64,000 nucleotides of DNA from Gaiellasilicea sp963789355 (GTDB taxonomy: Bacteria > Actinomycetota > Thermoleophilia > Gaiellales > Gaiellaceae), in contig CAWBKK010000001.1 of assembly GCA_963789355.1 (NCBI GenBank), positions 62,001-126,000 of the forward strand, read 5' to 3'. The notes beneath the pieces were generated by a model. It was not told where the DNA came from. It made no database searches and saw nothing but the letters and a program-made list of their open reading frames with translations. The translations under genes and the position numbers were made by a program. Positions within the stretch are counted from its first letter, which is position 1. Every line of letters begins with the position of its first letter. Below, piece after piece: positions 51,101 through 59,820 of the stretch.

Positions 51101-52867
51101 GTGCCCCGAGATCACGTTGCCGGCGCCGACTGAGCTACCGCCGATCGTGTTGCTCGCAACGCCGTCGACGAACACTCCCGCCCTGTTGCCGCCCCCCGTC
51201 CCGTTCGCGAGCGCAACGGTTCCGGTCAGATCCGTACCGACGTAGTTGCCGGTGATCGTGTTGCTGCCGTTCGTCCGCAGCTGGATGCCGTGGCTGCCGA
51301 AGCGGTTGATCACGAGCCCCTCGACGGTGCTCGAGCCGGCGGTGACGTCGAGACCGACGGCGCTGGCTCCCGCCCCGGCGCCGTTCAGCTCGATGATCGG
51401 CCGTCCGTCGAAGCCCGGCTGCGTCGAGCCCAGGATCCTGACGGGACCGGTGATCGTCGGCAGCGGGGTCGCGGGCGCGATCGTCTGCGGCCCGGTCGAG
51501 ATCGCGAAGCCGATCGTGTCGGCGCCCGCGTTCGCGTTGGCGGCGAGAATGGCCTCGCGCAGCGAGCAGTGGGTGACATCGCAGACGCCGCTGATCGTGT
51601 CAGCGGCCGTGTTGACGACGAAGGTCGCTCCCCCGGCAGCCGTCACTGCCACCGCAGCCGAGAACTCGGAGGTGTTGCCGGCAGGATCCGTGGCCGTCGC
51701 GCTGACGACGTCTCCGACCGTCACCGGGGAGGACGGCACGAACGTGTACGAGAAGCTGCCGGCGCTCGAAGTGGTCTCGCCGAGGAAGCGCGCACCCTCG
51801 CCGTGCCCCGACGCGTCGGCTGCCGGGCTCGCATAGAACCGCAGCGTGTACGAGGGACCCGAGACGGAGTCGAGCGTACCCGCGACTCGAATCTGACCGC
51901 CCCCGAGGTCCCGCGGGTCCAGCCCGGTCGGATAGTTCTGGAGGGCGTTCGGGCCGGTGTCGGCGTCGCCCGGATCGTTCGCCGTGACGCCGAGAGAACC
52001 GAGGTCGATGCCGAGCCCGAGGTTCTCGTCGATCTCGTTCCAGGAGCGGATCTGGGTCGAGCCGCCGGTCACCCGAATTCCCGTGCCGTTGTGCCTGATC
52101 CGGTTCGTCGTCAGCGGCACCGGGCCGCCGATGAGGTGGCCGTTGAACGATTGCGCGAGCACTCCCTCGCTCGAGTTGCCGAGGGCCGAGACGCCGTCCA
52201 GGCCGACCCCGATCCAGTTCCCGCCCACGAAGGTCGTGGTCGAAAGGGCCGAGATCGAGACCCCCGTGACGTTGCCGGAGATCACGTTGCGCGTGCCGGC
52301 GGCCGTGCCGCCGATGTTCGCGCTCGAGTTCTCGATCCCAATGCCGGTGTGATTGCCGCCGGGCACGCCGTTCGCATCGAGGCCGAAGAGACTGCCGAAC
52401 ACCGTCGCCGTGCCGGCTGACGCGAGCCTGAGCGCCATCCCGTTCGCGGCGTCCCAGCGGATGAACGCGAGCGCTTGGATCTGAACGGAGCCGAAGCTGG
52501 TCGGCTGAACGTCGAGGCCGTGCAGGGACGGCGGGGCGGCCGGACCGCCGTCGATGGTCACGAGCGGCCAGCTGCCGGCGCTCAACTCGCTGCGGCCGTC
52601 GATCGTCACCGAGTCGGTGACCTGCGGCAGCGCGGACACCGGCTGGATCACGTGCGGACCGGCCCCCGCGATGTTGAAGTCGATCGTGTCGGGGATCCCG
52701 ATCGAGCCGTTCGAGTCGAGGATTGCCTGGCGGAGTGAGCCGGCGCCGGAGTCGGCCGTGGTCGTGACGGTGTACGTCGCCGTGTGAGCAGCAGGCGCGG
52801 CGAGGAGTGCGGCCGCCAGGACCGCGCTGACGAGAAGAACCCGCCTCAGTGCCCCTGACCTACGCAT
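48137..52867 (-). CDS. Giant secreted protein, N-terminal part: three beta-helix modules and PLGSI arrays
   Basis: ATG 52867 begins a signal peptide (MRRSGALRRVLLVSAVLAAALLAAPA). Three large modules follow (about residues 30-425, 425-870, 870-1,240). Each starts with a CSLREAI-type motif (AGSLRQAILDSNG, CSLREAILAANANAG, CSLRWAINAANSDPG), continues with right-handed beta-helix coils rich in NTIGG and GNVISGN, and ends with an Ig-like unit (YRLEFFANASCDPSGNGEGARF and TATDPSGNTSEFSAC). Residues about 1,289-1,313 and 1,455-1,519 are PLGSI pentapeptide arrays. The frame runs on beyond 48137 to a stop at 47684 but encodes nothing sensible there, so the frameshift at 48136 is the true junction. An adhesin or giant extracellular enzyme is the best inference; the full architecture is new to me. 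Confidence 0.85.
48311..48505 (-). repeat. 15-nt tandem array encoding 13 pentapeptides (11 PLGSI)
   Basis: Exactly 195 nt in strict 15-nt register. Read N to C it encodes six PLGSI, one DIEFS, two PLGSI, one DLLQS, three PLGSI. DNA copies differ only at third positions (CCGCTGGGCTCGATC types), so protein sequence is held while codons drift. Confidence 0.95.
48929..49003 (-). repeat. 15-nt tandem array encoding five PLGSI pentapeptides
   Basis: Exactly 75 nt encoding five PLGSI in a row. Two further single PLGSI units lie between this array and the 48311-48505 array (near 48735 and 48655), giving 18 copies in all. Confidence 0.95.
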
Positions 52868-52909
52868 CGCCGCAGTGGGGCTGTCCTCGCTCCTGCCCAC
52901 GGCGACCAC

Positions 52910-52936
52910 ATTGTCAGCTTTCAAACTTGGATTCAA
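52910..52936 (-). promoter_or_regulatory. Possible promoter of the giant protein gene
   Basis: On the minus strand: TTGAAT (52931-52936), 15-nt spacer, GACAAT (52910-52915), 42 nt before ATG 52867. The spacer is shorter than usual, so support is weak. Confidence 0.3.
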
Positions 52937-52980
52937 GGCTTGGGTTGCGGGAACCCCCACGAACGCGCAATTGTTGAGGC

Positions 52981-55900
52981 ATGGCGACGCGAACGACCAG
53001 TCAGGGAGTGTTGCTCGCTCCGTACGTCCCCCGGCTCGTGCACGCCTGGAGCACCGAGCCGGACGAGCGCAGCCGGACTCTGGACGGGACGCTCGTCTCC
53101 GTCGACGTGACCGGCTTCACGGCGCTGACGGAGCGCCTGGAGTCGCGCGGGAGACGCGGCTCGGAGGAGCTGATCAAGCGGATCTCCGCCTTCTTCGCGG
53201 AGTTGATCGCCGTCGCCGACCGCCACGGCGGCGACGTGCTCAAGTTCCGGGGCGACGCGCTGCTGCTGCTCTTCATCGGGGAGCGCCATGCCGAGCGGGC
53301 CTGCGGTGCCGCCTCCGACATGCAGTGGACGATCGAGTCCGTCGGCCGCTGGGAGAGCTCCGTCGGAGCAGTCGCTCTGAGCATGTCGGCCGGTGTGCAC
53401 AGCGGCGCCTGTCACTTCTTCCTCACGCGCGTCCCCCAGCGGGAGCTGCTGGTCGCCGGACCCGCCGCGACGCAGGTCTTCGAGCTCGAGGACCTCGCAG
53501 GAGCCGGGGAGATCCTGGTCAGCGCCGAGACTGCCGCGCGCGTCGACGACGCCTGGCTCGGCGAGGAACGCGAAGGAGCGCGACTGCTTCGCCGGCTCAC
53601 GCCAGGCGCGAGCACGATCGAGCCGCCGCCGTTCCTCCCCGGCGACGACCTCGTTCGGTTCGTTCCCGCCTCGCTGCGTGACCACCTCGCCGTCGCGAGC
53701 GGCGAGGCCGAGCACCGCCAGGCGACGGTCGCCTTCATCAAGGTCGGGGACACGGACCGGTTGCTCGAGCTGGAGGGCCCGCTCGTCCTGCTCGACCGGC
53801 TCGACGCCCTCGCGGAGGCGATCGATCACGCGTGCTACGCCTACGAGATCACCTGGCTCGAGTCCGACATCGACGTCGGCGGAGTCAAGCTCTACCTGAC
53901 GGCCGGAGCTCCCTCCACCTCCGGAGAGGATGAGGAGGGCATGCTCCGCGCCCTCCGCGAGATCGTCGCCGCCGACGTCGCGCTGCCACTCCGGGCCGGC
54001 GTCAATCGCGGCCACGTCTTCACCGGCGACATCGGAGCGGGCTCGCGGCGGACGTACGCCGCGATGGGAGACGCGGTCAACCTGGCGGCCCGCCTCGCTT
54101 CGCGGGCAAGGCCCGGAGAGATCCTCAGCACCCCGGACGTCCTGGAGCACGCGCGCACCAAGTACCGGACCGAGGTCGAGCCGGTGCTCGTGAAGGGGAA
54201 GGAGCAGGCGATCCTTGCGCACCGCGTCCTCGAACCGACCGGCATGCGTGCGGGCGCCGACGCGGACTCGATCCCGATCGTGGGTCGCGAGGCCGAGCTG
54301 GCGGCGCTCTCCGCCGCGGTGAACGACGCTCGGCTGCGGCAGCTGCGCCTGGTCGAGATCGTCGGGGAGCCCGGAATCGGAAAATCGCGGCTCGTCCAGG
54401 AGCTGCGGACACTGGCGGTCGGCCTGCAGCAACTCGAGACGGCAGGCGAGCACTACGCGACGGCCGAGCCGTACGCGGCGGTGCGGCCGCTGCTGCGACG
54501 GCTGGTCGGGATCCCGGAGACGATGGGGCGCGAGGAGGCCGGTCGGATCCTCGTCCCGTTCGTCAGCGGTGCGATGCCCGATCTCGCCCCGTGGCTGCCG
54601 CTGCTGTCCGGACCGTTCGATGCCGACGTTCCGGGGACGGCCGAGGTGGACGCGCTCGATCCGGGTCGGAGCCGCGACCGGTTGCACCAGATCGTGGACA
54701 GCTTCCTGGAACGCGTGCTGCTGATGCCGACGCTCGTCATCGTCGAGGATGGCCACTGGCTCGACGACGCCTCCCGGGCCCTGCTCCGATCGTTGACGGC
54801 GGCACCGGCGCCACGACCCTGGCTCGTCTGCATCTCGATGCGTCCCGGGCCCGAGTCGCCGGCCGAAGGGGAGCACGTGGTGCGGCTCGAGCTCGGGCCG
54901 CTGGATGCGGGCGCAGCCGCGACTCTGGCGCTCAACGTCGCCGACGCCGCTCCGCTCTCCGAGGAGACGATGGCCACGCTCGTCGAACGCTCGGGCGGGA
55001 ACCCGCTCTTCGTTCGTGAGTTGGTCTGGGCGACCCGGCACGGCGAGTCGCTCGAGGGCCTCCCGGACACGATCGAGCGGCTGCTGACGGCCCGGATCGA
55101 CACGCTCGACCCGGTTCACCGGATGCTGCTCCGCTACGCAGCCGTCGTCGGCCCGACATTCGACCTGTCCCTGATCGAGGCGGTGCTCGCCGGCGAGGAT
55201 GCGGCCGCCGGTACGCTCGAGCACTGGGTGCCGCTCCGTGAGTTCCTCGTCGACGGCGGCGAGAACCGATTGGCGTTCCGGCACGATCTCGTCCGGGTCA
55301 CCGCGTACGAGGGCCTGTCCTTTGGCCGTCGAGCCGACATCCACGGGCGCGTCGGCGCGGCGATCGAAGAGCAGCTGGGCGAGCGTGCCGACGACGAGGC
55401 GGCTCTCCTCTCGCTGCACTTCCACGAGGCGAAGGACTTCACGCGTTCCTGGCGCTACGCGCTCTCGGCGGGCAGGCGGGCGCACGCCGGTTTCGCCAAT
55501 GTCGTCGCAGCGGAGCTGTACGAGCGCGCGCTCGAGGCTGCCGCCGAGCTTCCGGGCCTCGGACCACGGGCGGTCGCCGCCACCTCCGAGGCGCTGGGCG
55601 ACGTGTGCGAGCGCTTCGGCGACTACGCGCGCGCCGACGCCGCCTACGAACGAGCGCTCGAGCTCGTACCCGACGATCCGGTCCTGGAGACCCGCGTCGC
55701 GTGGAAGCGCGCGGCGCTGCACGAGCATGCGGGGCGCTACGCCGACGCGATCTCGACCTACGAGGGCGGCCTCGCCAGAATCGACGAGCTGCCGGACGAG
55801 CCGGAGCTGACGACGAACCGAACCGAGCTCGAGCTCGGAATCGCCGGCGTCCACTACCGGCAGGGTCAATTCGACCAGGCGATCACCTGGGGGGAGCGGG

Positions 55901-56766
55901 CGGCCGCACACGCGAGCGAGGCGGGCGACCGCGCCCGGCTTGCACACGCGTACTACGTGCTGGCGAACTACGACCTCGGTCATCCCGACGGGTTCCGCTA
56001 CTGCGAGCTCGCCCTGCCGATCTTCGAGGAGCTGCTGGACTCCCGCGGCCAGGGATCCACGCTCAACAACCTCGGCATCCGCCTCTACTACGAGGGCCGC
56101 TGGGAGGAGTCGCTCGCCGCCTACCGCTCGGCCCGCGAGGCGATGGAGCGTGTCGGCGACGTGATCGGCGAGGCGACGCTCGCGAACAACGAGGGGGAGA
56201 TCCTCTCCGACCAGGGTCACCTGGACGACGCCGAAGAGGCGTTCCAGCACATGCTTCGCGCGTCGCGAGCCGCCGGCTACGCGATCGGCGCGGCCCTGGC
56301 GACGAGCAACCTGGCGCGGGTGGCCGCCCGGAGCCGCCGCTTCGAGGAGGCTCGCGGTCTCTACGCCGAGGCGATCGCCGCGTTCGAGGCGATCGATGCG
56401 CGCTACTACGTGGCGGATGCTCGGGCGCGGCTGGCCGAATGCGACGTGCTGGAGGGCCGCCACGCAGAGGCGATCGAGCTCGCGACGGCTGTGCTCGCCG
56501 ACGAGCACGCAGCCGAAGCCGTCCGGATCCTCGCCGAACGCGCGCTCGGCTATGCGCAGCACCAGGCGCGCCGGCCCGACGAGGCGCGGCCGCACTTCGA
56601 GGAGAGCCTGCGGCTCGCCCGGGAGACGTCGTCCGACTTCGAGGCCGCCCTGACGCTCCGAGCAATGGCCGACACCGGGGCCGGTGACCCCTCGGCCGGG
56701 ACCGAGGCCGACGCGACGCTCGCGCGGCTGGGCGTGGTCACGCTCCCCCGCGTGCCGCTGCCCTAG
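52981..56766 (+). CDS. Cyclase-domain/AAA ATPase/TPR multidomain regulator
   Basis: A 1,261-residue signalling protein. It contains two nucleotidyl cyclase-like domains (about 35-190: LVSVDVTGFTALTERL, GGDVLKFRGDALLLLF; and about 240-420: GVNRGHVFTGDIGAGSRRTYAAMGDAVNLAARL), an AAA/NB-ARC-like ATPase with Walker A GEPGIGKSRL near 462 and LVIVEDGHWLDDASRALLRS, and a TPR-rich C-terminus of about 400 residues. The first cyclase keeps the VDVTGFT metal Asp, the second keeps the GDAVNLAARL signature, so each looks partly degenerate. This layout is common in actinobacteria and alphaproteobacteria; cyclase activity is often unproven. Its start is 113 nt from the divergent giant surface gene, so they may be co-regulated. 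Confidence 0.92.
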   Translation: MATRTTSQGVLLAPYVPRLVHAWSTEPDERSRTLDGTLVSVDVTGFTALTERLESRGRRGSEELIKRISAFFAELIAVADRHGGDVLKFRGDALLLLFIGERHAERACGAASDMQWTIESVGRWESSVGAVALSMSAGVHSGACHFFLTRVPQRELLVAGPAATQVFELEDLAGAGEILVSAETAARVDDAWLGEEREGARLLRRLTPGASTIEPPPFLPGDDLVRFVPASLRDHLAVASGEAEHRQATVAFIKVGDTDRLLELEGPLVLLDRLDALAEAIDHACYAYEITWLESDIDVGGVKLYLTAGAPSTSGEDEEGMLRALREIVAADVALPLRAGVNRGHVFTGDIGAGSRRTYAAMGDAVNLAARLASRARPGEILSTPDVLEHARTKYRTEVEPVLVKGKEQAILAHRVLEPTGMRAGADADSIPIVGREAELAALSAAVNDARLRQLRLVEIVGEPGIGKSRLVQELRTLAVGLQQLETAGEHYATAEPYAAVRPLLRRLVGIPETMGREEAGRILVPFVSGAMPDLAPWLPLLSGPFDADVPGTAEVDALDPGRSRDRLHQIVDSFLERVLLMPTLVIVEDGHWLDDASRALLRSLTAAPAPRPWLVCISMRPGPESPAEGEHVVRLELGPLDAGAAATLALNVADAAPLSEETMATLVERSGGNPLFVRELVWATRHGESLEGLPDTIERLLTARIDTLDPVHRMLLRYAAVVGPTFDLSLIEAVLAGEDAAAGTLEHWVPLREFLVDGGENRLAFRHDLVRVTAYEGLSFGRRADIHGRVGAAIEEQLGERADDEAALLSLHFHEAKDFTRSWRYALSAGRRAHAGFANVVAAELYERALEAAAELPGLGPRAVAATSEALGDVCERFGDYARADAAYERALELVPDDPVLETRVAWKRAALHEHAGRYADAISTYEGGLARIDELPDEPELTTNRTELELGIAGVHYRQGQFDQAITWGERAAAHASEAGDRARLAHAYYVLANYDLGHPDGFRYCELALPIFEELLDSRGQGSTLNNLGIRLYYEGRWEESLAAYRSAREAMERVGDVIGEATLANNEGEILSDQGHLDDAEEAFQHMLRASRAAGYAIGAALATSNLARVAARSRRFEEARGLYAEAIAAFEAIDARYYVADARARLAECDVLEGRHAEAIELATAVLADEHAAEAVRILAERALGYAQHQARRPDEARPHFEESLRLARETSSDFEAALTLRAMADTGAGDPSAGTEADATLARLGVVTLPRVPLP

Positions 56767-56792
56767 CCGGGCCGGGTAGCATCCCGCCGCCG

Positions 56793-57926
56793 ATGGACCT
56801 CGACCTGACCCAGGAGCAGCAGCTCGTCCGCGACACCGTCCGCGAGTTCGCGCGTGAGAAGGTCGCTCCCGTGGCGGAGGAGCTCGACCGCGAGTCGCGC
56901 TTCCCCTACGAGCTCGTCGCCGAGCTGGGCGAGCTCGGGCTGATGGGCTTGCCGATCTCGGAGGAGTACGGCGGCGCGGGCGGCGACACCGTCTCCTACG
57001 CGCTCGCGATCGAGGAGCTGACGCGGATCGACTCGTCCGTCGCGATCACGGTCGCGGCGCACACCTCGCTCGGAACGATGCCGATCTACCTCTTCGGCAC
57101 CGAAGAGCAGAAGCAGCGCTGGCTTCCCGACCTCGCGTCCGGCAGGAAGCTCGCCGCGTTCGGCCTCACGGAGCCGGGCGCCGGCTCCGACGCGGGCAAC
57201 GCGCGCACCACCGCGGAGCTACGCGACGGGAGCTGGGTCGTGAACGGCTCGAAGATGTTCATCACGAACGCGGGCACGGACATCACCTGGGGCGTGACGC
57301 TGACGGCGCGCACCGGCGAGGACGAGATCTCGAACATCGTCGTCGAGAACGGCGCGTCCGGCTACGAGATCTCGGCGCCGCTGAAGAAGCTCGGCTGGAA
57401 GGCGTCCGACACGCGCGAGCTCTCGTTCCGGGACGTCTCGGTACCCGAGGATCACTTGCTCGGACCGCGCGGGCAAGGCTTCCACCAGTTCCTCGAGATC
57501 CTCGACGGCGGCCGGATCTCGGTCGCCGCGATGGGGGTCGGCCTCGCCCAGGGCGCCTACGACCTCGCGTTCGCCTACGCGCAGGAGCGGGAGCAGTTCG
57601 GGAGGCCGATCGCACGCTTCCAGGCGGTGCAGTTCCGGCTCGCCGACATGGCGACCGAGATCGAGGCCGGCCGGGCGCTCGTGATCAAGGCTGCCTGGCT
57701 GAAGGATCAGGGGCGGGAGTTCGCCCGCGAGGCGGCGATGGCGAAGCTCTACACCGGCGAGCTCTCGAACCGGGCCGCGAACTGGGCGCTCCAGATCCAC
57801 GGCGGCTACGGGTTCATGGACGAATACGCGATCTCACGTCTCTACCGAGACCAGAAGATCCTCGAGATCGGCGAGGGCACGAACGAGGTGCAGCGGATGG
57901 TGATCGCGAAGCACCTGGGCTTGTAG
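56793..57926 (+). CDS. Acyl-CoA dehydrogenase
   Basis: A 377-residue flavoenzyme that introduces an alpha-beta double bond in an acyl-CoA and passes electrons to ETF. It shows the family signatures FGLTEPGAGSDAGN and QIHGGYGFMDEYAISRLYRDQKILEIGEGTNEVQRMVIAKHLGL, with Glu in EGTNEVQ as the likely catalytic base. Length and motifs fit short/branched-chain or butyryl-CoA dehydrogenases; an isovaleryl-CoA role in leucine catabolism is possible. TAGCAT is 10 nt upstream of ATG 56793. It begins 26 nt after the cyclase-AAA gene and is convergent with the opp operon. Confidence 0.93.
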   Translation: MDLDLTQEQQLVRDTVREFAREKVAPVAEELDRESRFPYELVAELGELGLMGLPISEEYGGAGGDTVSYALAIEELTRIDSSVAITVAAHTSLGTMPIYLFGTEEQKQRWLPDLASGRKLAAFGLTEPGAGSDAGNARTTAELRDGSWVVNGSKMFITNAGTDITWGVTLTARTGEDEISNIVVENGASGYEISAPLKKLGWKASDTRELSFRDVSVPEDHLLGPRGQGFHQFLEILDGGRISVAAMGVGLAQGAYDLAFAYAQEREQFGRPIARFQAVQFRLADMATEIEAGRALVIKAAWLKDQGREFAREAAMAKLYTGELSNRAANWALQIHGGYGFMDEYAISRLYRDQKILEIGEGTNEVQRMVIAKHLGL

Positions 57927-57943
57927 TCCCCTGGCCCGCTTCT

Positions 57944-58807
57944 CTACCCCTCCGCGAGCGCGTGTCGGAGCTTCCGGCGCGCTGCCTTCCGCTCCTTCAT
58001 CGCCCGCGGGTCGGGAATCGGGACCGCGGAGAGAAGCGCCTTCGTGTAGTCGTGCTTCGGGTTCGCGTAGACGTCCTCGGCCACACCGATCTCGACCAGC
58101 TCTCCCCTGTTCATCACCGCGATCCGGTCGCTCATCCCGCGCACGACGGCGAGGTCGTGGGCGATGAAGAGGTAGGTCAGTCCAAAGTCGTTCTGCAGGT
58201 CCTTGAGCAGGTTCAAAATCTGCGCCTGGATCGAGACGTCGAGCGCGGAGACGGGCTCGTCGCAGACGATCAGCTTCGGGCTGAGCGCGAGCGCGCGGGC
58301 GATCCCGATCCGCTGCCGCTGGCCGCCCGAGAACTCGTGCGGGTAGCGATTGGTGTAGCTCGGGTTGAAGCCGACGACGTCGAGCAGCTCGCGGATCCGG
58401 GCGGAGCGGTCGCGGCGCGTGCCGATCCCGTGCACGATCAGCGGCTCGCCGACGATGTCGCCGACGGTCATCCGCGGGTCGAGCGACGAGTACGGATCTT
58501 GGAAGACGATCTGCATCTCGCGGCGCATCTTCCGCATGTCCTCGCGGCCGAGCGTGGTCAGCTCCGTGCCCTCGAACTTGACCGAGCCGGAGGTCGGCTT
58601 CAGCAGCTGGAGGATGCAGTAGCCGGTCGTCGACTTGCCGGAGCCGGACTCGCCGACGAGGCCGAGCGTCTCGCCGGCGGCGACGTCGAAGCTGACGCCG
58701 TCGACGGCCCTGACGTCGTCCACCTTGCGCTCGATCAGCAACCCCGACCGAACCGGGAAGTGCTTATGGAGGTCGTTGACCTCGAGGAGCGGCGGCTTCG
58801 TGCTCAC
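57944..58807 (-). CDS. oppF: Oligopeptide ABC transporter ATP-binding protein OppF
   Basis: A 287-residue ATPase, last gene of the opp operon. Walker A GESGSGKST near 54-62, Q-loop in VFQDPYSSLDPRM, signature FSGGQRQRIGIARAL, Walker B LIVCDEPVSALDVS, and H-loop FIAHDLAVV. The DVRAVDGVSFDV start and the KPTSGSVKFEG insertion are OppF/DppF type. ATG 58807 overlaps the stop of oppD by 4 nt. It would pair with OppD as the cytoplasmic ATPase heterodimer. A C-terminal basic tail (KERKAARRKLRHALAEG) is a little longer than usual. Confidence 0.95.
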   Translation of the reverse strand: MSTKPPLLEVNDLHKHFPVRSGLLIERKVDDVRAVDGVSFDVAAGETLGLVGESGSGKSTTGYCILQLLKPTSGSVKFEGTELTTLGREDMRKMRREMQIVFQDPYSSLDPRMTVGDIVGEPLIVHGIGTRRDRSARIRELLDVVGFNPSYTNRYPHEFSGGQRQRIGIARALALSPKLIVCDEPVSALDVSIQAQILNLLKDLQNDFGLTYLFIAHDLAVVRGMSDRIAVMNRGELVEIGVAEDVYANPKHDYTKALLSAVPIPDPRAMKERKAARRKLRHALAEG

Positions 58808-59820
58808 GAGCCCACCTTCTGCGGCTCGCGCGCGCCTGCGCGCTCGCTGGCGGGATGCGCGGAGCGGACCCAGTGGCCGGAGCGGATCTCCCGCAGCTCA
58901 GGCTGGTGCTCTGTGCAATCGTCGCTCCCCGCGTACGGACAGCGGGGCCCGAACCGGCACGCCTTCGGCGGGTCGAGCAGGTCGGGCGGACGGCCGGGAA
59001 TCGCCGTCAGGCGGCCCTGGCGCACGTTCGCACCCTCCAGCTGCGGCAACGCGCCGAGGAGCGCCTCGGTGTAGGGATGCTCCGGGCTGTCGAAGAGATC
59101 GAGCGTCGAGGCCTGCTCCACGACCTGGCCGGCATACATGACGATGATGTCGTCCGCCGCCTCGGCGACCACGCCCATGTCGTGGGTGATGATGATCATC
59201 GACATCTCGTACTCGGCGCGAAGGTCGTCGAGCAGGTCGAGCACGGACGCCTGAACGGTGACGTCGAGCGCGGTCGTCGGCTCGTCGGCGATCAGGAGCT
59301 TCGGGTCGCACGAGAGCCCGATCGCGATCATCACGCGCTGGCGCATCCCGCCTGAGAAGCGGTGCGGGTAATCCTTCAGCCGCTCGCCGGCGCGCGGGAT
59401 CCGCACCTTCTCGAGCAGCTCGATCGCCTTCTTGTCGGCCTGCTTCTGGGAGACGTCGTAGTGGCGCCGGATCGTCTCGGTGATCTGCGTCCCGATCGTC
59501 AGCGTCGGGTTCAGCGACGTCATCGGATCCTGGAAGATCATCGCGATCTCGCGGCCGCGCACGTCCTCGAGCTGGCGCTCGGTCAGCGTCGTCAGGTCGC
59601 GGCCCTCGTAGAGGACGGAACCCGAGACGATCTTGGCCGGCGGCTTCGGGATCAGGCCCATGATCGAGAGCGCGGTCACGGACTTGCCGCAGCCCGACTC
59701 GCCGACGATCCCCAGCGTCTTCCCCTTCTCGACCGAGAAGCTGACGCCGTCGACGGCACGCACCGTGCCCTCGCGGGTGAAGAAGTGCGTCCGCAGATCG
59801 TTGACTTCGAGGACGGGCAC
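58804..59820 (-). CDS. oppD: Oligopeptide ABC transporter ATP-binding protein OppD
   Basis: A 338-residue ATPase with Walker A GESGCGKSV near 36, IFQDPMTSLNPTLTIG, signature FSGGMRQRVMIAIGLS, Walker B LLIADEPTTALDVT and H-loop IITHDMGVV. The C-terminal oligopeptide-type region with Cys (PPKACRFGPRCPYAGSDDCTEHQPELREI) is present and may bind an iron-sulfur cluster in this family. GTG 59820 shares its G with the oppC TAG stop; this replaces the far longer open frame. Partner of OppF. Confidence 0.95.
   Translation of the reverse strand: MPVLEVNDLRTHFFTREGTVRAVDGVSFSVEKGKTLGIVGESGCGKSVTALSIMGLIPKPPAKIVSGSVLYEGRDLTTLTERQLEDVRGREIAMIFQDPMTSLNPTLTIGTQITETIRRHYDVSQKQADKKAIELLEKVRIPRAGERLKDYPHRFSGGMRQRVMIAIGLSCDPKLLIADEPTTALDVTVQASVLDLLDDLRAEYEMSMIIITHDMGVVAEAADDIIVMYAGQVVEQASTLDLFDSPEHPYTEALLGALPQLEGANVRQGRLTAIPGRPPDLLDPPKACRFGPRCPYAGSDDCTEHQPELREIRSGHWVRSAHPASERAGAREPQKVGS

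Noticed and set aside
52933..56595. 1,220-codon minus frame opposite the cyclase-AAA-TPR gene
   Set aside because: No recognisable motif; the plus frame has cyclase, Walker and TPR signatures throughout.
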